From positions 2,681,606 through 2,745,605 of the forward strand of contig RPFO01000164.1 of assembly GCA_009746045.1 (NCBI GenBank): a stretch of DNA of 64,000 nucleotides. Direction: 5' to 3'. Position 1 is the first letter of the stretch. Each line of letters opens with the position of its first letter. The notes under the pieces were generated by a model that had not been told where the DNA came from, made no database searches, and saw nothing but the letters and a program-made list of their open reading frames with translations. This document shows positions 30,391 to 40,980 of this stretch, one piece after another. The position numbers and the translations under genes were made by a program. Source of the stretch: Mesostigma viride. Its lineage: Eukaryota > Streptophyta > Mesostigmatophyceae > Mesostigmatales > Mesostigmataceae.

Positions 30391-30639
30391 ATAGGTAGGA
30401 CCAGGCCACGTGGCAGCCAAAAAGCCCGACGGTAGCACAGGGACAGCACGGTACGGACGCGACACGCGGATATCCCGTGGAGACCCAGCGGGACTCGATC
30501 GACATCAGGGAATCCCGTCAGGGACCCTGCCAGGCACCACTCCAGGGTCCATTGGGTCCCGGTTTCCACGGTTAAGAATTACGGGCGCCCGGTTAAGAAT
30601 TACGGCAGCCACTAGCTTGAGGCCGAGCTGCAGCTGGCA

Positions 30640-30985
30640 CACTGCTTGCCCTCATGGAGCTGGAAGGTGCAGTGGGCGTGGATGGGCACCGCCTTCCCCA
30701 TTCACGGGATAAGACCGGGCACCCCCACCCATCCTCCTCACCTTCAGCTCATGATAGAGGCTAATAAGCGGCTGTTCCTCTCTCACTGCAAGAAGCTGCA
30801 AGACCTCCCCTGGACGCTGGACGACGACCTCACCCCCGCCCAGATAGCAGCAGCAGCGACGCGACATGTGGCCTGAATTTATCCGCCATAAGCAAGACCC
30901 AAAGAAGCCAAAGGTCTTCTGGAGGGGCACGGACCTGATGGTCAACCTGACCAGCTGTGGACGCGGCCCCCTGCGGGCTAGAAAC
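30640..30985 (+). pseudogene. 5'-truncated fragment of the L1-type ORF1 gene
   Basis: Plus-strand translation gives LMIEANKRLFLSHCKKLQDL, then PWTLDDDLTPAQ. After an indel in a GCA run it gives DMWPEFIRHKQDPKKPKVFW and RGTDLMVN. This is the C-terminal half of the ORF1 protein seen intact at 39466-40815. The frame is broken, so it is a dead 5'-truncated insertion. The sequence 30390-30640 ahead of it contains a GGTTAAGAATTACGG repeat and no gene. Confidence 0.8.
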
Positions 30986-31672
30986 CTTGGGCAAGGTTGA
31001 ATAGCCTAGCCAGTCTAGCCTCGCATATAGCATAGCCAGCTCGCCTAGCCGCGTGTCATGCTGGGAATCCCCATACGTATTGTATCAATGAGAGTCCATG
31101 GTCAGGTTCTTACGGCGAGAGAGGAACCTGGCCCCGCAGCGATGCCGCTGAGTTTGAGGAGCACTGGTGGGCGCCCGGCCTTGTCTCATATAATATCCTT
31201 GAAGAGCTGCACATTAATTAATAATTAATTAGACTCGTGCTCCCGTTGGGGAGTCACGGAGCATTAACCCCGATGGATGGATGGATGGATGGGTGCAAAC
31301 AGTCCTACCGGTCTAATCTATCTACATCAGCTACCTTGAAGAGCTGCACATAGTTCAGATTAAACGAGTTCCCAGAGCGCGGATAAATAAATTATTGCTG
31401 TCTATTATGCATGGAGTTATATATTATAATAATATAATTACTTACAGCAGAGTGAAATCACTCAAACCAAAGCAAACGCCCAGCTATAAACCTCTATACA
31501 GAGCCATGTCAAATGGAGTTATATATGGAAATACGAAGCATGACCTGCCGTGGCACACTGTCTCGACCAATGTGATCACACATGTGTGGTATGTATCAAT
31601 CATAGCTAGCACAACGATATATACCATTATGTGTTCACATCTACCTTGACATGGTCCAAGTACCAGTTGATG
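30986..31672. other. Mosaic of element tails
   Basis: Contains an element tail at 31206-31225 (TTAATTAATAATTAATTAGA) followed by GTGCTCCCGTTGGGGAGTC and (GGAT)n. This is the reverse complement of 22130-22200. A TA-rich stretch (31417-31445) follows, with TTACA near 31442 that could be the poly(A) signal (TGTAA on the minus strand) of the MYND gene. No gene. Confidence 0.55.
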
Positions 31673-34600
31673 TCACATGACCTTACATGACTCCGATAGA
31701 TTGTCGGGCAGGCGGGGTATTGAAACTGAAGAAACACCTCCAGAATCCTCAACCGACCGCTGTGGGTTGTCAAATGCCGGGAATTTCGCTCGTGGCAAGC
31801 AGCAGGCCTCCTTGTGCCCCGCCTTCCAGTCCACCTTTTGGCACTCAGTTGAGCAATACCTGGCAAGGTGGCACCGTGCGCAGACGGGGAATTTCTTGTC
31901 AGTTGGCTCGACCATGCCGCATGCATTGCACAAGAGCGTGGATCGAACCTCCTCCTCTAGCACTTCAGCCATCACCGCCGTGAAGAGACCCTGGTGCTCG
32001 TCCTTGCTGACGTCAGTCCAGCCCAGCTTCTTGATGCGCCGCGCGTGCTTCTGCTGATTGCGCGCATAACGCTCTGGATCCGACCGTGCCGTGGCGGCCC
32101 AGGCCGCCTTTGCCACAGGGTCCCCCACGCGTCGAAAGTTGCCGTGCTCCCGGTTGCCCTCCAGGAAGACATTCCCTAGGCCAGGTTTGGCCCCGTTGGC
32201 AATGCCAAGGAGCGAGTTGTCGTGCAGGTGGGTGTTCCGGATGTGTGCCTTCCCTGTCAGGTCGAACCCAAACAGCACGCCGTTATCGTGGTTCGCAAAG
32301 ATCTCGCAGGTTTGTACCACCCTGCTGCCAGTGTCTTGGATGGTCACCCCGTTGGTCAGGCTGTCATGCACCCGGCAACCCTCCATCAGCAGCTCGCCTC
32401 TGTCCTGTGAGACGGCGCCAGAGCGATTGCCATATATGTCACAGTCCTGCAGCACCATCCCCTTGGCCGCGCAGCAAACGCCGGACTCCGCCTCGTGTGA
32501 GAAAATCTGGGTCTCGCGCACCCAAACAGGGCCGGCCGAGTGCCAGTGCAATAATCCCTGCACATCATGCCGAGTTCAGGCCAGATATATAGTGTGGTCA
32601 GCCACCTGACTTGTCAAGACACGCTCATGTTTACCAATAGCACGGCAGAATCCCAGACGTTGTGTGCACGCAAGATACCTCATACTCGCGCACGTGACCC
32701 ACTGAGCAATGGATGGCCCGTAGCGCAGCACAGAACCCGCATGCCTGCTCTTTGACTTGCCGACCGATACTGGTTGAAGGATGGCCATCAATCAGACGAT
32801 TCACATATCCTGTCTGGGACACGATCTACTGCCACTCCACGAGGTAGTACATTGACGAAAAACAACCCCAAGTGCCAGGACCTTTCATGCGAGTGGTATG
32901 ACGATATCCGTGACATCCGCGTTGTATCATTTGTATTCATCGAGCAGACTGCTCTCGTCTGGTGCTTCGAACAGCAGGCTCATGGATTTCAGTCGTAGCA
33001 CAGCTCCTGGCCAGTGCTATTGCCAGTGCCCGGAAAGCATCATGGCGGATCGGCCAATCTTGCCTGCCTCACAGACGCATCACCATCTCGCCGAGAGTAG
33101 GGGACATCCAACCATGGCAAGAGAGCTCCTTACGGCCTAGAATGCAGACAGAAAATATACTACATTATTAGGGTAGTATTAGCATAGAAATGGCACATCC
33201 TGACCCTCGTGGGAATAGAACCACTCGGAGGTGGTGACCCACGCGCCATGGGTGCCACTTGGGCGCAGCCCATGTGTGCTAAGCAGGGCTGGGAAGCGAA
33301 CATGATCCCGTCTCACATGGACTTTAGACTGGCCGCCAAGTGATATTACAATCACAAAGAACACAGCTGATTCAAGACACGCATTACTGGGGAACAAAAG
33401 GATCTTTACAAAGCAGTGTGAAAAAAATAACGACCAAGTGTCCTAAAAATATCCGCGTACTTACCGAGAAGTTCTCCGAAATCCAGCATCCCTGGACGTC
33501 ACCCTGGCCTCCCGTTCGGAACTCGACTCCGCTGGCCGCGTTGCGGCACACGACCGTTCGGTCCATCGCCAGATACCCGTCGTGGGCAGCAAGGACGCCC
33601 CCCTGGCCGCTGTCATGGACGGCGCACCCTGACAGGGTGAGGGCGCCAGCGGTCTGCACCACCTGCAATGCCGGGAATCGTTTGCTGAGGAAGTCACAGC
33701 CTTCCGCCGTCACGGTGGCGCCGCACACTGACAGCGCGTGACGTTTTACGCCCGTCGCCCACACGTGCAGCCCCTGGAGGACAACCGTGGGGGGGGCCTC
33801 GCCAGGTGCCGCCAACACAAGTATTGTATTCGCCGCATCGTCCCCCACGATGCAGACCACGCCGGGGGGCAGGGACCCGGCGTCCGGTACGGCTCCTGCT
33901 TCCAAGAAAAAAAGCATTGGGTCGAGGGACGGAGGCGGCGGCTGCGTTGCCGCCGTGCTCATGCCGACGTCCGCCACGTGGTCGTACGACCCCGCCGCCG
34001 CGTTGCGTATGGTGACCGACCGAGCGACCACCAGGGTCTCCCTGTAGAGCCCAGGGTGCACGAGGATCTCGGCCTGGCGGCACGGCAGTGCCAGCGCGGC
34101 GGTTATCGTGCGGTACTGCCCGTCTCCCCGCCCCACGTGCAGCACCTTCTTGTCCTGAATGGCTTGCTCCAGCTCCTTGTCAAGGCAGTCCAACTTGGCA
34201 GCCATGTCTGTTCCTAGGTCTCCACAACTGGGCTTTGGCTTCTCCTGCGGGGGGTCATCCAGAGCCGGGGTGTGTGACCCGTTCCCCTCCGGCTGCCGTG
34301 GTGGTGGGGGCGGCGGACAGAACAGGACGCGTGCGGACGCAAGAAGTTTCGATGCGCGCTCGTGCAGGCGCAACCGCAGCAGCACGAGGAACTGGAGGTT
34401 GTAGTAACTGCTGACGTCGGCACGTTGCTGCGTGGCGTTTGCCAGAGCAGCCTCCAGCGCGCGGCGGGCATAGACCAACGCCTGGGCTGGGCAACCACCC
34501 TGGAGCAGAGCGGTGCTCAGGGCCCCGTACAGGGTGTGGACAGGGAGAGCTCCGCCCTTATTGTCTCCCATCACATGCGGTTGGCTGCCACATCCACTGC

Positions 34601-36050
34601 CGCCCTTATCGCATTTGTTAGGTAGGCGCCTGCCTGTGCCTGTGCCTCTGCCTATGACTGTGCCCGTGCTTGTGCCTGCGCTAGCACCTGCCTCTTGTGT
34701 GCCCGGATGCACAACCTGCTTCCCCCTGATGTCCCTATGGGACGCAGCAGACGCCAGTAGTGGAGGGGCAGCGCTCCGCTCACGAGCGGGGCTCTGCTCA
34801 GGGGTGGGAGCCCCCATATTGCTTCGCGAGGCATCCGCCCCCGGCGCACTTGCATCCGACCCCGGGCCTGCCAGCAACCATGCCGTGTACGCAAGCATTA
34901 CCGCCCCTCGGTAGTGATCCGCCGCATCGGCAAGCTTGCCTGCTTGGAACGCGCTCGCTCCCCGCGCGAACATCTCCAAAGCCTGCGCATCCCGCACCAC
35001 GCTGCCTTCAAACCTGATGCGGGCGGATCCAGCCTCTTGTTCCTGCTTCCCGTGCTTTCTCTCCTTTGGTGCCGCCGTGCTGCCAGCCTGGCGCCGAGCG
35101 TGCTCCCTCAAGGCCCCCCCCGCTGGGTCGAATCCGGCCGCCACGGCGCTGCCTCGGGCCGTTGGCGCTTCCCCCTTGCCTGTTGAAGAGACAGCTGTCG
35201 CGTCGCCTTTTGCCTGCCGCTGGAAGATCTTGTGCAGCACACCGAAACTGACGTGCTGGAAGCCGCGCATGTCCTTGACTGCGTTGTAAACCTGCCGCGC
35301 GGTCCAGTCGGGGCACTGCGCGCGCAGGCTGGCAACGACCTCAGGCAGCCCTTGTGAATCCCTCACGCGCTGCCCTTGAATGGGTGCATCCTCCTTGATG
35401 CCCTGCCCTTGAATGGGTGCATCCCCCCTCACGCCCGGTCCTCGACTGGGTGCATCCTCCATGACGCGCTGTCCTTGCTTGGGTGCCTGGTTATCTGCGA
35501 TCTCACCACGCGGCGGCCCGTCCACCCCCAGCACAACGTCGTTGGGATCATCCACCCTGACGCCTGGCGTACCATCATTCCGTAACTTGAAATACGGCTC
35601 CCTGATAGACAAGCGCGTACCTTTGGGAAACCGCTCTTCTGCCTGCGATCTGGAGGTAATTCCAGTCCCGTAAATGGCAAGGTTTACAATGTTTCCCTTT
35701 CCGTCTTCCACAATCATCATGACAGACGCCATCACTTGGCACGATGTAGCCACCCGGCAGGGAAGCGCTCGGCCTTTATGCACTTTCCCGAGGGTAAGCT
35801 CGCGAATACTTATATCTGACAAATTCCTTAAATCTTTCGTGCAGGAAGCGACCTTGGTTTCGAAGCATTGGAAGCTTGTGCGCGGAGTTCTTGAAAAATA
35901 GGATTGGAGCAGTTCGTTGTTTAGTTCAAACGCTGCTAATTGCTCCTCTTTTGCAGCATTGTACCACGCATCCGCCCTTGCCTGGCCCTCAGACTGACGC
36001 TTTTGAGCCTGCGACAAGGATTCCTGCAGAAACGTCTCCATGGTTGGCAT
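31673..36050 (-). CDS. TPR / right-handed beta-helix / MYND zinc-finger protein
   Basis: Two exons: 36050-33465 and 32557-31673, intron 33464-32558 (GTAAGT...TGCAG), phase 0, about 1156 residues. The start is the ATG at 36050. The ATG at 36041 (ACCATGGAG) has the better context and may be used instead. An in-frame stop precedes both. Residues about 80-175 form a module known from TPR/SET-type proteins, with KGTRLSIREPYFKLRNDG and RVDDPNDVV. A Gln/Pro repeat (DAPIQGQ) follows near 200-230, then TPR-like helices near 360-400 and 500-560. From about 635 to 1000 there is a right-handed parallel beta-helix of the kind in FBXO11-like proteins, with repeats such as GCAVHDSGQGGV, DCDIYGNRSGAV and NTHLHDNSLLGI. 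Residues 1072-1114 are a complete MYND finger: CNAC, CARC, RYCSTECQ, W, H, C. Probably a cytosolic or nuclear adaptor binding proline-rich partners. A catalytic role is not indicated. A GTAAGG six codons before the stop could be a further donor. Confidence 0.85.
32558..33464 (-). other. Intron of the MYND gene
   Basis: 907-nt intron splitting the beta-helix. On the plus strand its ends read CTTAC at 33460-33464 and CTGCA at 32558-32562. No nested gene or repeat array was recognised in it. Confidence 0.75.
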
Positions 36051-38216
36051 GCAGTGATTCCCAGATGCAGCCGTTGTTGACACGATTAACTCGCTCTTCG
36101 CTTAGGTTGCAGGCAGGCTCACCCGGCAAAGTGGCTATACTTTTTCTTGGGGCTGGCTAGCGCGGAGAGTTGCCGGTTCATTCCGCTTGACAAGAAGTCG
36201 GCCGAAGTTATGGTATGTTGCTGACTGATAAGAGGCAACATGATTTGAGGCTGCTCTGGTGGCCAATATGAAAAGGACGTTCGACCTCGCGATGCTAATT
36301 CCTACACTGTCATGCGCACAAACAGACAAATCAAGTGTAATTATGATAAATTATAGTTGACTAGTTCGTGGGTGCTGAAGGTTTTCCTTCTCAAGCTCAT
36401 TTTCTTTGCACGGCATGGTTGGAAAGACTGCATTAAGTGCGCCCTGCTTTCCAGCGGCCATTATTGTGTATGAAAACGAGACGTACCGGGAAATTAAAAT
36501 AGGTCATCTAGGTAATTCTACTTTTCAAGCACTGTAGCTACGTACGTTAAACCAAGTATTTCCACAAATTCCACTATCCAACTATATCAAAAACCATTCC
36601 ACTATAATATGCGAACACGTGTATTTTAACTTTACGTGTTAACCCCGTGTCTTTTTTCCGGTGAAATGGGTGTTGTTTATTTCCATTTACCACCGATGCC
36701 CTTATAAATGTAGTCCGGAAACAGTGCGATATATCGCACTGTTTTGACTCCCGGTGGCGCGGCGCTCAATTTCCGGAGCGCCGCGCCACCCATGACGGAG
36801 GGAAGTCCTGTGGGTCTGGGAACACTTAGGGACGAAGGTGATGCAATGGTTTGGGGGTAATATTCGCCATAGCCTGGTAAATACAACGTGTATTGAGACA
36901 GTATCACGTGACTTTGGCGGGAAATTTTCTCTCTCGCGCGCGCGTAACGAGATATGGCTGCTAGCGTGCCGTTATCAAGGAAATTTTGCGTCTCGCGGCT
37001 TGTAATGATTCAGAATGTTGCTCAGAATGATGATGCGTGATTGTCGTAGGTCAGGGGTGGCCAGATGTATAGCATTGATAAAATACAGGTAGGAAATCAC
37101 TGCTTTCTTGGTCTTCAGTACCAGATGAGTAATGGCATGTCATATTTCGATTTTCTTCTTATGGCCCGGCAGTCTGCGCCAGCCCAAGCACCCAGTTTTG
37201 GTACGGGACATCCGCAGCAGCGTCCCTGTGAATTCGGATGCGTTTATAGGTCATCTTTGCAAAGAACATCAACCTGGTAATAATGTCGGATGCATTCACT
37301 ATGCGGCTATGGCGGCCTATGCCTGGAAATCATTAGCCAGTGTGAGACGTGAGGGTCCCGGCCAGCAGAACCCGGAAAGGTCGTGATCAAGCCAGGTACG
37401 GCAACGTGTTTGCATGTCGTTTGCACGGGAATCTGTCGTTTATACATCGATTTTACACGAGTGTATCAGTGCCTCTTGCAGCAGGTTTCCATGCCTGCTG
37501 TATGAGTGCTATAAGCCCCAAATCTGCTCAGTTTGTGGTGTTTCTTTGGAGGATGCCATTCCGTTAGTGCTGGTTTAGCACTTCTTTGTTTCCCAGCACT
37601 TTTGACAGTCCTATGTGGCTGTATACAATGCATAACTGTGTGGCATTTCATGGATGGCTGCTTACGCGCGCGTAACCCACACACGTAAGTGAGCGCATTA
37701 TATAGGTCAGATGGGCTATCCGTGCGGTCTGACCCAAGGAAAGCATGGTGGCACTATCCAATGAAATTGTCCAATGTTAATATTGAGGTTCCTGACCCTC
37801 CCAGTAGATGTTATTATCTAAGGGGATTTTGCTTACCTGAAAATGATCGTCTTTTGTCCAACTTTGGCAGTAAATATCTTGCAAAGCACTGAATGGACTC
37901 GGGATATTATTGCATATTCTGAAAGCCCTTGAAGTGTAGATACTCCTACCGGCAGGTCCAAGTCACTGCACATTTCTATCCAGTCATCAAAGCGACTTCC
38001 ACCCTCGACCTCTTGTTCCCGCAGGGCGGCGCCCTGTGGTATAGCTGCCGGCTAGCCACGCTTTGCCCATGCGCAGAGTCACGTCTCTGCTGAGACGCCA
38101 TGCCCTATGTAGCCATTGCAATGAATTAGTTAATTAGGAACATAACTCCATTGGGAGTGCATGTAGCACATATCCCTGAGAAGGGGCATATGACTTTTAA
38201 TACATTCTGGGCTACT
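36051..38216. other. Intergenic region upstream of the MYND gene; two hairpins
   Basis: Holds the presumed promoter of the minus-strand MYND gene (first few hundred bases, no clear TATA box) and otherwise no supported gene. Two strong inverted repeats lie at 36722-36790. A TATA-like ATTATATAGG at 37696-37705 is not followed by a convincing ORF. Confidence 0.45.
36722..36790. repeat. Pair of perfect inverted repeats
   Basis: 36722-36741 is the perfect 20-bp palindrome CAGTGCGATATATCGCACTG. Eleven bases on, GGTGGCGCGGCGCTC (36753-36767) and GAGCGCCGCGCCACC (36776-36790) form perfect 15-bp arms around an 8-base loop. Both would fold stably in RNA or single-stranded DNA. They may be the core of a small foldback element or an ncRNA hairpin. 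No target duplication could be fixed. Confidence 0.8.
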
Positions 38217-38840
38217 TCCTGCACGACCTCACCTGGACGCTGGACGACGACCTGACCCCCGCTCAGCAGCAACAGCGACGTGACCTGTGGCCTGAATACC
38301 TCTGCCACAAGCAGGACCCCCAGCAGCCCAAGATGTACTGGAGGGGCGGGGACCTGATGATCAACCACAAGATGTGGACGCCCCCCGCGGGCTAGACTAG
38401 AATAGCCCTAGCTTGACTTCATTGGTAGTCACTGTTGCCATGGCAGCCATGCTTAGAATGTTTGCATGCCTAGCTGTGCCACCATAACTAGTCACGTGCA
38501 CCGCTCACGCACGGTACACAACCAGCCATAGCCTTAGCTTAGTCTTTGTACAGCCATGCTACGTCATGGCTTCGATCAGATTACTTGCCCACGCTCCTTG
38601 CTATGATATTCTGATCACATGGGTCTTATTGCACCCACAGTTTGCCGGATCGGTAGCATGTCTTTTTTTTTTAGCTAGCGCGCCCGGATGCAGCTGTGGC
38701 ATGCCTTTGGCATGAAGGAGACTGGGGGTCTCTGCCCTTTCTCCTGTTGTACACACACAGGGATTAAAAGCACTTCGGTGCTCCGTGACTCCCCAACGGG
38801 AGCACGAGTTTAATTAATTAATTAATTAATTAATTAATTC
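38217..38840 (+). mobile_element. 5'-truncated ORF1-only LINE-like element
   Basis: 38217-38395 encodes the ORF1 C-terminal domain (LTWTLDDDLTPAQQQQRRDL, then WPEYLCHKQDPQQPKMYW). A TAG lies at the same place as in the minus-strand copy at 20226. The following 38396-38840 is an almost identical inverted copy of 19787-20225 and ends in (TTAATTAA)n at 38811-38839. The insertion therefore starts inside ORF1 and ends at the tail, as expected for target-primed reverse transcription. No reverse transcriptase sequence is attached. Confidence 0.85.
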
Positions 38841-39465
38841 CTGCAAGGGTGGGAATGTAAGCTACCCTTGCTCTAGGTGCGCCAGGGCACCTGCACCCCC
38901 ATGATCTATCAAGCTATGCCCAGCTAAGGGGGAGCCTGTCATGTGGGGGAAGATCATCATGGCTATACAAGAGCTAGGGCATGGCTTCTCAACAGAGAGC
39001 GTCTCTCTGCATAGGCATAATTAATTAATTAATTAATTATCAACATCACTCCGTTGGGAGTAGATGTAGCACATAGCCCTGAGAAGGGGCATATGGCTTT
39101 TAATACATTCTAGGCTACTTCATGCAAGGGTGGGAATGTAAGCTACCCCTGCTCTAGGTGCACCAAGGCACCTGCACCCTCATGGTCTATCACGCTATGC
39201 CCGGGTAAGGGGGGAGCATGCCTGTGAGGGAGGAAGATCATCATGGCTATACAAGAGCTAGGACCTGGCTTCTCGACAGAGAGCATCTCTCTGCATGGCA
39301 TAGCATGGCTAAATTCTTAATGCAACATCCATGGGGGTCCCATTATAGACAAAGCATGGCTAAATGTTGAAGGCATCATCCATTGGGGGCCATTATGGGC
39401 GCACATGCGCGTGGGCCACATGCTAGGCTAAGCCTTACTAATCTACACTACTGGTATATATATTC
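38841..39465 (-). mobile_element. Duplicated 3' region of the intact ORF1 element
   Basis: Two direct copies of a 3' UTR segment: 38843-39000 and 39116-39297, sharing GCAAGGGTGGGAATGTAAGC, AAGATCATCATGGCTATACA and CAGAGAGC..CTCTCTGCAT. They are separated by an (AATT)n tail at about 39009-39037. The right-hand copy is the 3' UTR of the ORF1 element whose stop lies at 39466. The left-hand copy is the tail of an older insertion. Confidence 0.7.
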
Positions 39466-40815
39466 CTAGTCTGAGGTGGCAGGAGGGGGCTGCCAGGGCT
39501 TGTGGTCAACGTGGATGACCGCCCCCCTCCAGTATACCGGCTTCCCCCTTGCGCTCTGCCGGAGCTGAAGGTAGGTCGGCCATAGCTCGCGTCGCCGTTG
39601 TTGCTGGGCCAGGGTCAAGTCGTCGTCCAGCGTGAAGCGAGTCTCCGAGAGCTTCTTGCGGCATTTAAGGAACGCCAGCTTGTCCGCCATGTACTTAAAG
39701 GTGAGGAGCACGGGTGCCGGGCCAGCCTTCCCCCGCGCGCGGGGGAGGCGGACAGCCGACATGTCCAGCTCACCAGTGAGTAACATGGGGGCAAGAATGG
39801 CGCGCTTAAATGCCTCAAGAAGGCTCGTGGAGGTCTCACCTGCTTGCTGGTCGAAGTGCTTGACAATGACATTGTGGCTGCGCCGCGCGATGTCGGCTTC
39901 CTCGCGAAGGTCGAGGGCTTGTTGCTTGAGTTGTGCCGAGATGGTGGAGGTGGTGGAGGTGGTGTGCTGCTTAAGCAAGTCCGCCCAGGTGGAGGGAGCA
40001 TCGCCGGCCGAGCCAGCAGACGCCGGCTGGGCGGCGATGTCCTTTACCGCCTGGGCGGTGAGGCCGGCGGTGTCATGCAAGCTCTCAAGGGCGTTGGCGG
40101 TGGCTTGAAGGCGGTGGTCGAGGTCGAGGAGCTGGGCTTTGATGTCGGCAGTGGAGGCGGAAATGGCAGTGGAGGTGGAGGCGGCGGCGGTGGAAATGTG
40201 AGGAAGTTCGGCAGTCAGCGTGCCGCCGATTGCTGCTATGTCGGCAGCAAGGGGGGTCACGTGCTGCTGAAAGGCTTCCGTGAGGATGGAGCGGAGGGTG
40301 GGGGCGGAAAGGGGTGAAGCCCAGATCTCGGCGTCAGAGCGCTGGAGAAGGGAGTTGAGGATGGCGTGCTGGAGACGGGGGCGGTAGCCGCCGACCAGAT
40401 GGTAGACGTTGCCCACGCGGCTGCCGTCCGGGGCGAGGAGGCGGTTGGTGGAGAAGAGATGGAGGCACAGGTCGTTAAGCGAAGCGTAATCCCCGAAGAA
40501 GATGCAGCGCATAGCATCGGTCGGAGAAATGGTGGCCCAGTCGTAATCTGCGACCTTGAAAGGCCGGGGACGAAAGCTCGGTTCTGGGTATGAAGACCCG
40601 TCTGTGGCGTCGGCTGGGCGGGTGCGCTTGGGGTCAGGCGATGCAGATGGCGAGGCGTTAAGCCCGGGGGGTTGCTGGACGACCACCAGTGCACGACTAG
40701 TGTCATCGCCGCCTGCCGGACCTGATGGCGAAGCTGCAGCCGGAGCTGCAGGCGTATTTTCATTGCCGAGCGCAGCCGCCAGGCTGCGTTGCGTCGAGGC
40801 GCGTTTGGTCGCCAT
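39466..40815 (-). CDS. Intact L1-type ORF1 protein (RNA-binding chaperone) of an ORF1-only element
   Basis: 449 residues from ATG at 40815 to TAG at 39466-39468. An Ala/Pro/Ser-rich N-terminus and a conserved middle (FFGDYASLNDLCLHLFSTNR) are followed by a long heptad-like helix (ADIKAQLLDLDHRLQATANA), a probable trimerising coiled coil. After it comes the RRM-like part (HNVIVKHFDQQAGE, GPAPVLLTFKYMADKLAFLK) and the C-terminal domain (FTLDDDLTLAQQQRRRELWP, KPVYWRGAVIHVD). This is the order of L1 ORF1 proteins, which coat element RNA. No ORF2 (endonuclease or reverse transcriptase) follows; the stop is followed by 3' UTR and tail. It resembles the mammalian HAL1 type of half-LINE. It is intact while its neighbours are broken, so it is young or selected. 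Confidence 0.85.
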   Translation of the reverse strand: MATKRASTQRSLAAALGNENTPAAPAAASPSGPAGGDDTSRALVVVQQPPGLNASPSASPDPKRTRPADATDGSSYPEPSFRPRPFKVADYDWATISPTDAMRCIFFGDYASLNDLCLHLFSTNRLLAPDGSRVGNVYHLVGGYRPRLQHAILNSLLQRSDAEIWASPLSAPTLRSILTEAFQQHVTPLAADIAAIGGTLTAELPHISTAAASTSTAISASTADIKAQLLDLDHRLQATANALESLHDTAGLTAQAVKDIAAQPASAGSAGDAPSTWADLLKQHTTSTTSTISAQLKQQALDLREEADIARRSHNVIVKHFDQQAGETSTSLLEAFKRAILAPMLLTGELDMSAVRLPRARGKAGPAPVLLTFKYMADKLAFLKCRKKLSETRFTLDDDLTLAQQQRRRELWPTYLQLRQSARGKPVYWRGAVIHVDHKPWQPPPATSD

Positions 40816-40980
40816 ATATTGCGTTTTAGATTCGGAAAATTATATCAGCATGTGCGTCTTAGAAAGACGAAGCGATAGTGATATTCACGGCTAAATTCGG
40901 TGCTCAAACGTGAAAGTTATGAGCTCCGACAGCCATGGCTACCTCGTGGCCGGATTTTCACTCATGGAAATCATAGGCAT
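40816..40980 (-). other. 5' UTR of the ORF1-only element
   Basis: Shared with 42541-42690 in the second copy, including TATCAGCATGTGCGTCTTAG, AAGACGAAGCGATAGTGAT and GTGAAAGTTATGAGCTCCG. It presumably carries the internal promoter of the element. Confidence 0.6.

Noticed and set aside
37689..37892. Short plus-strand frame after a TATA-like motif
   Set aside because: It begins at GTG, has no domain and no splice partner.
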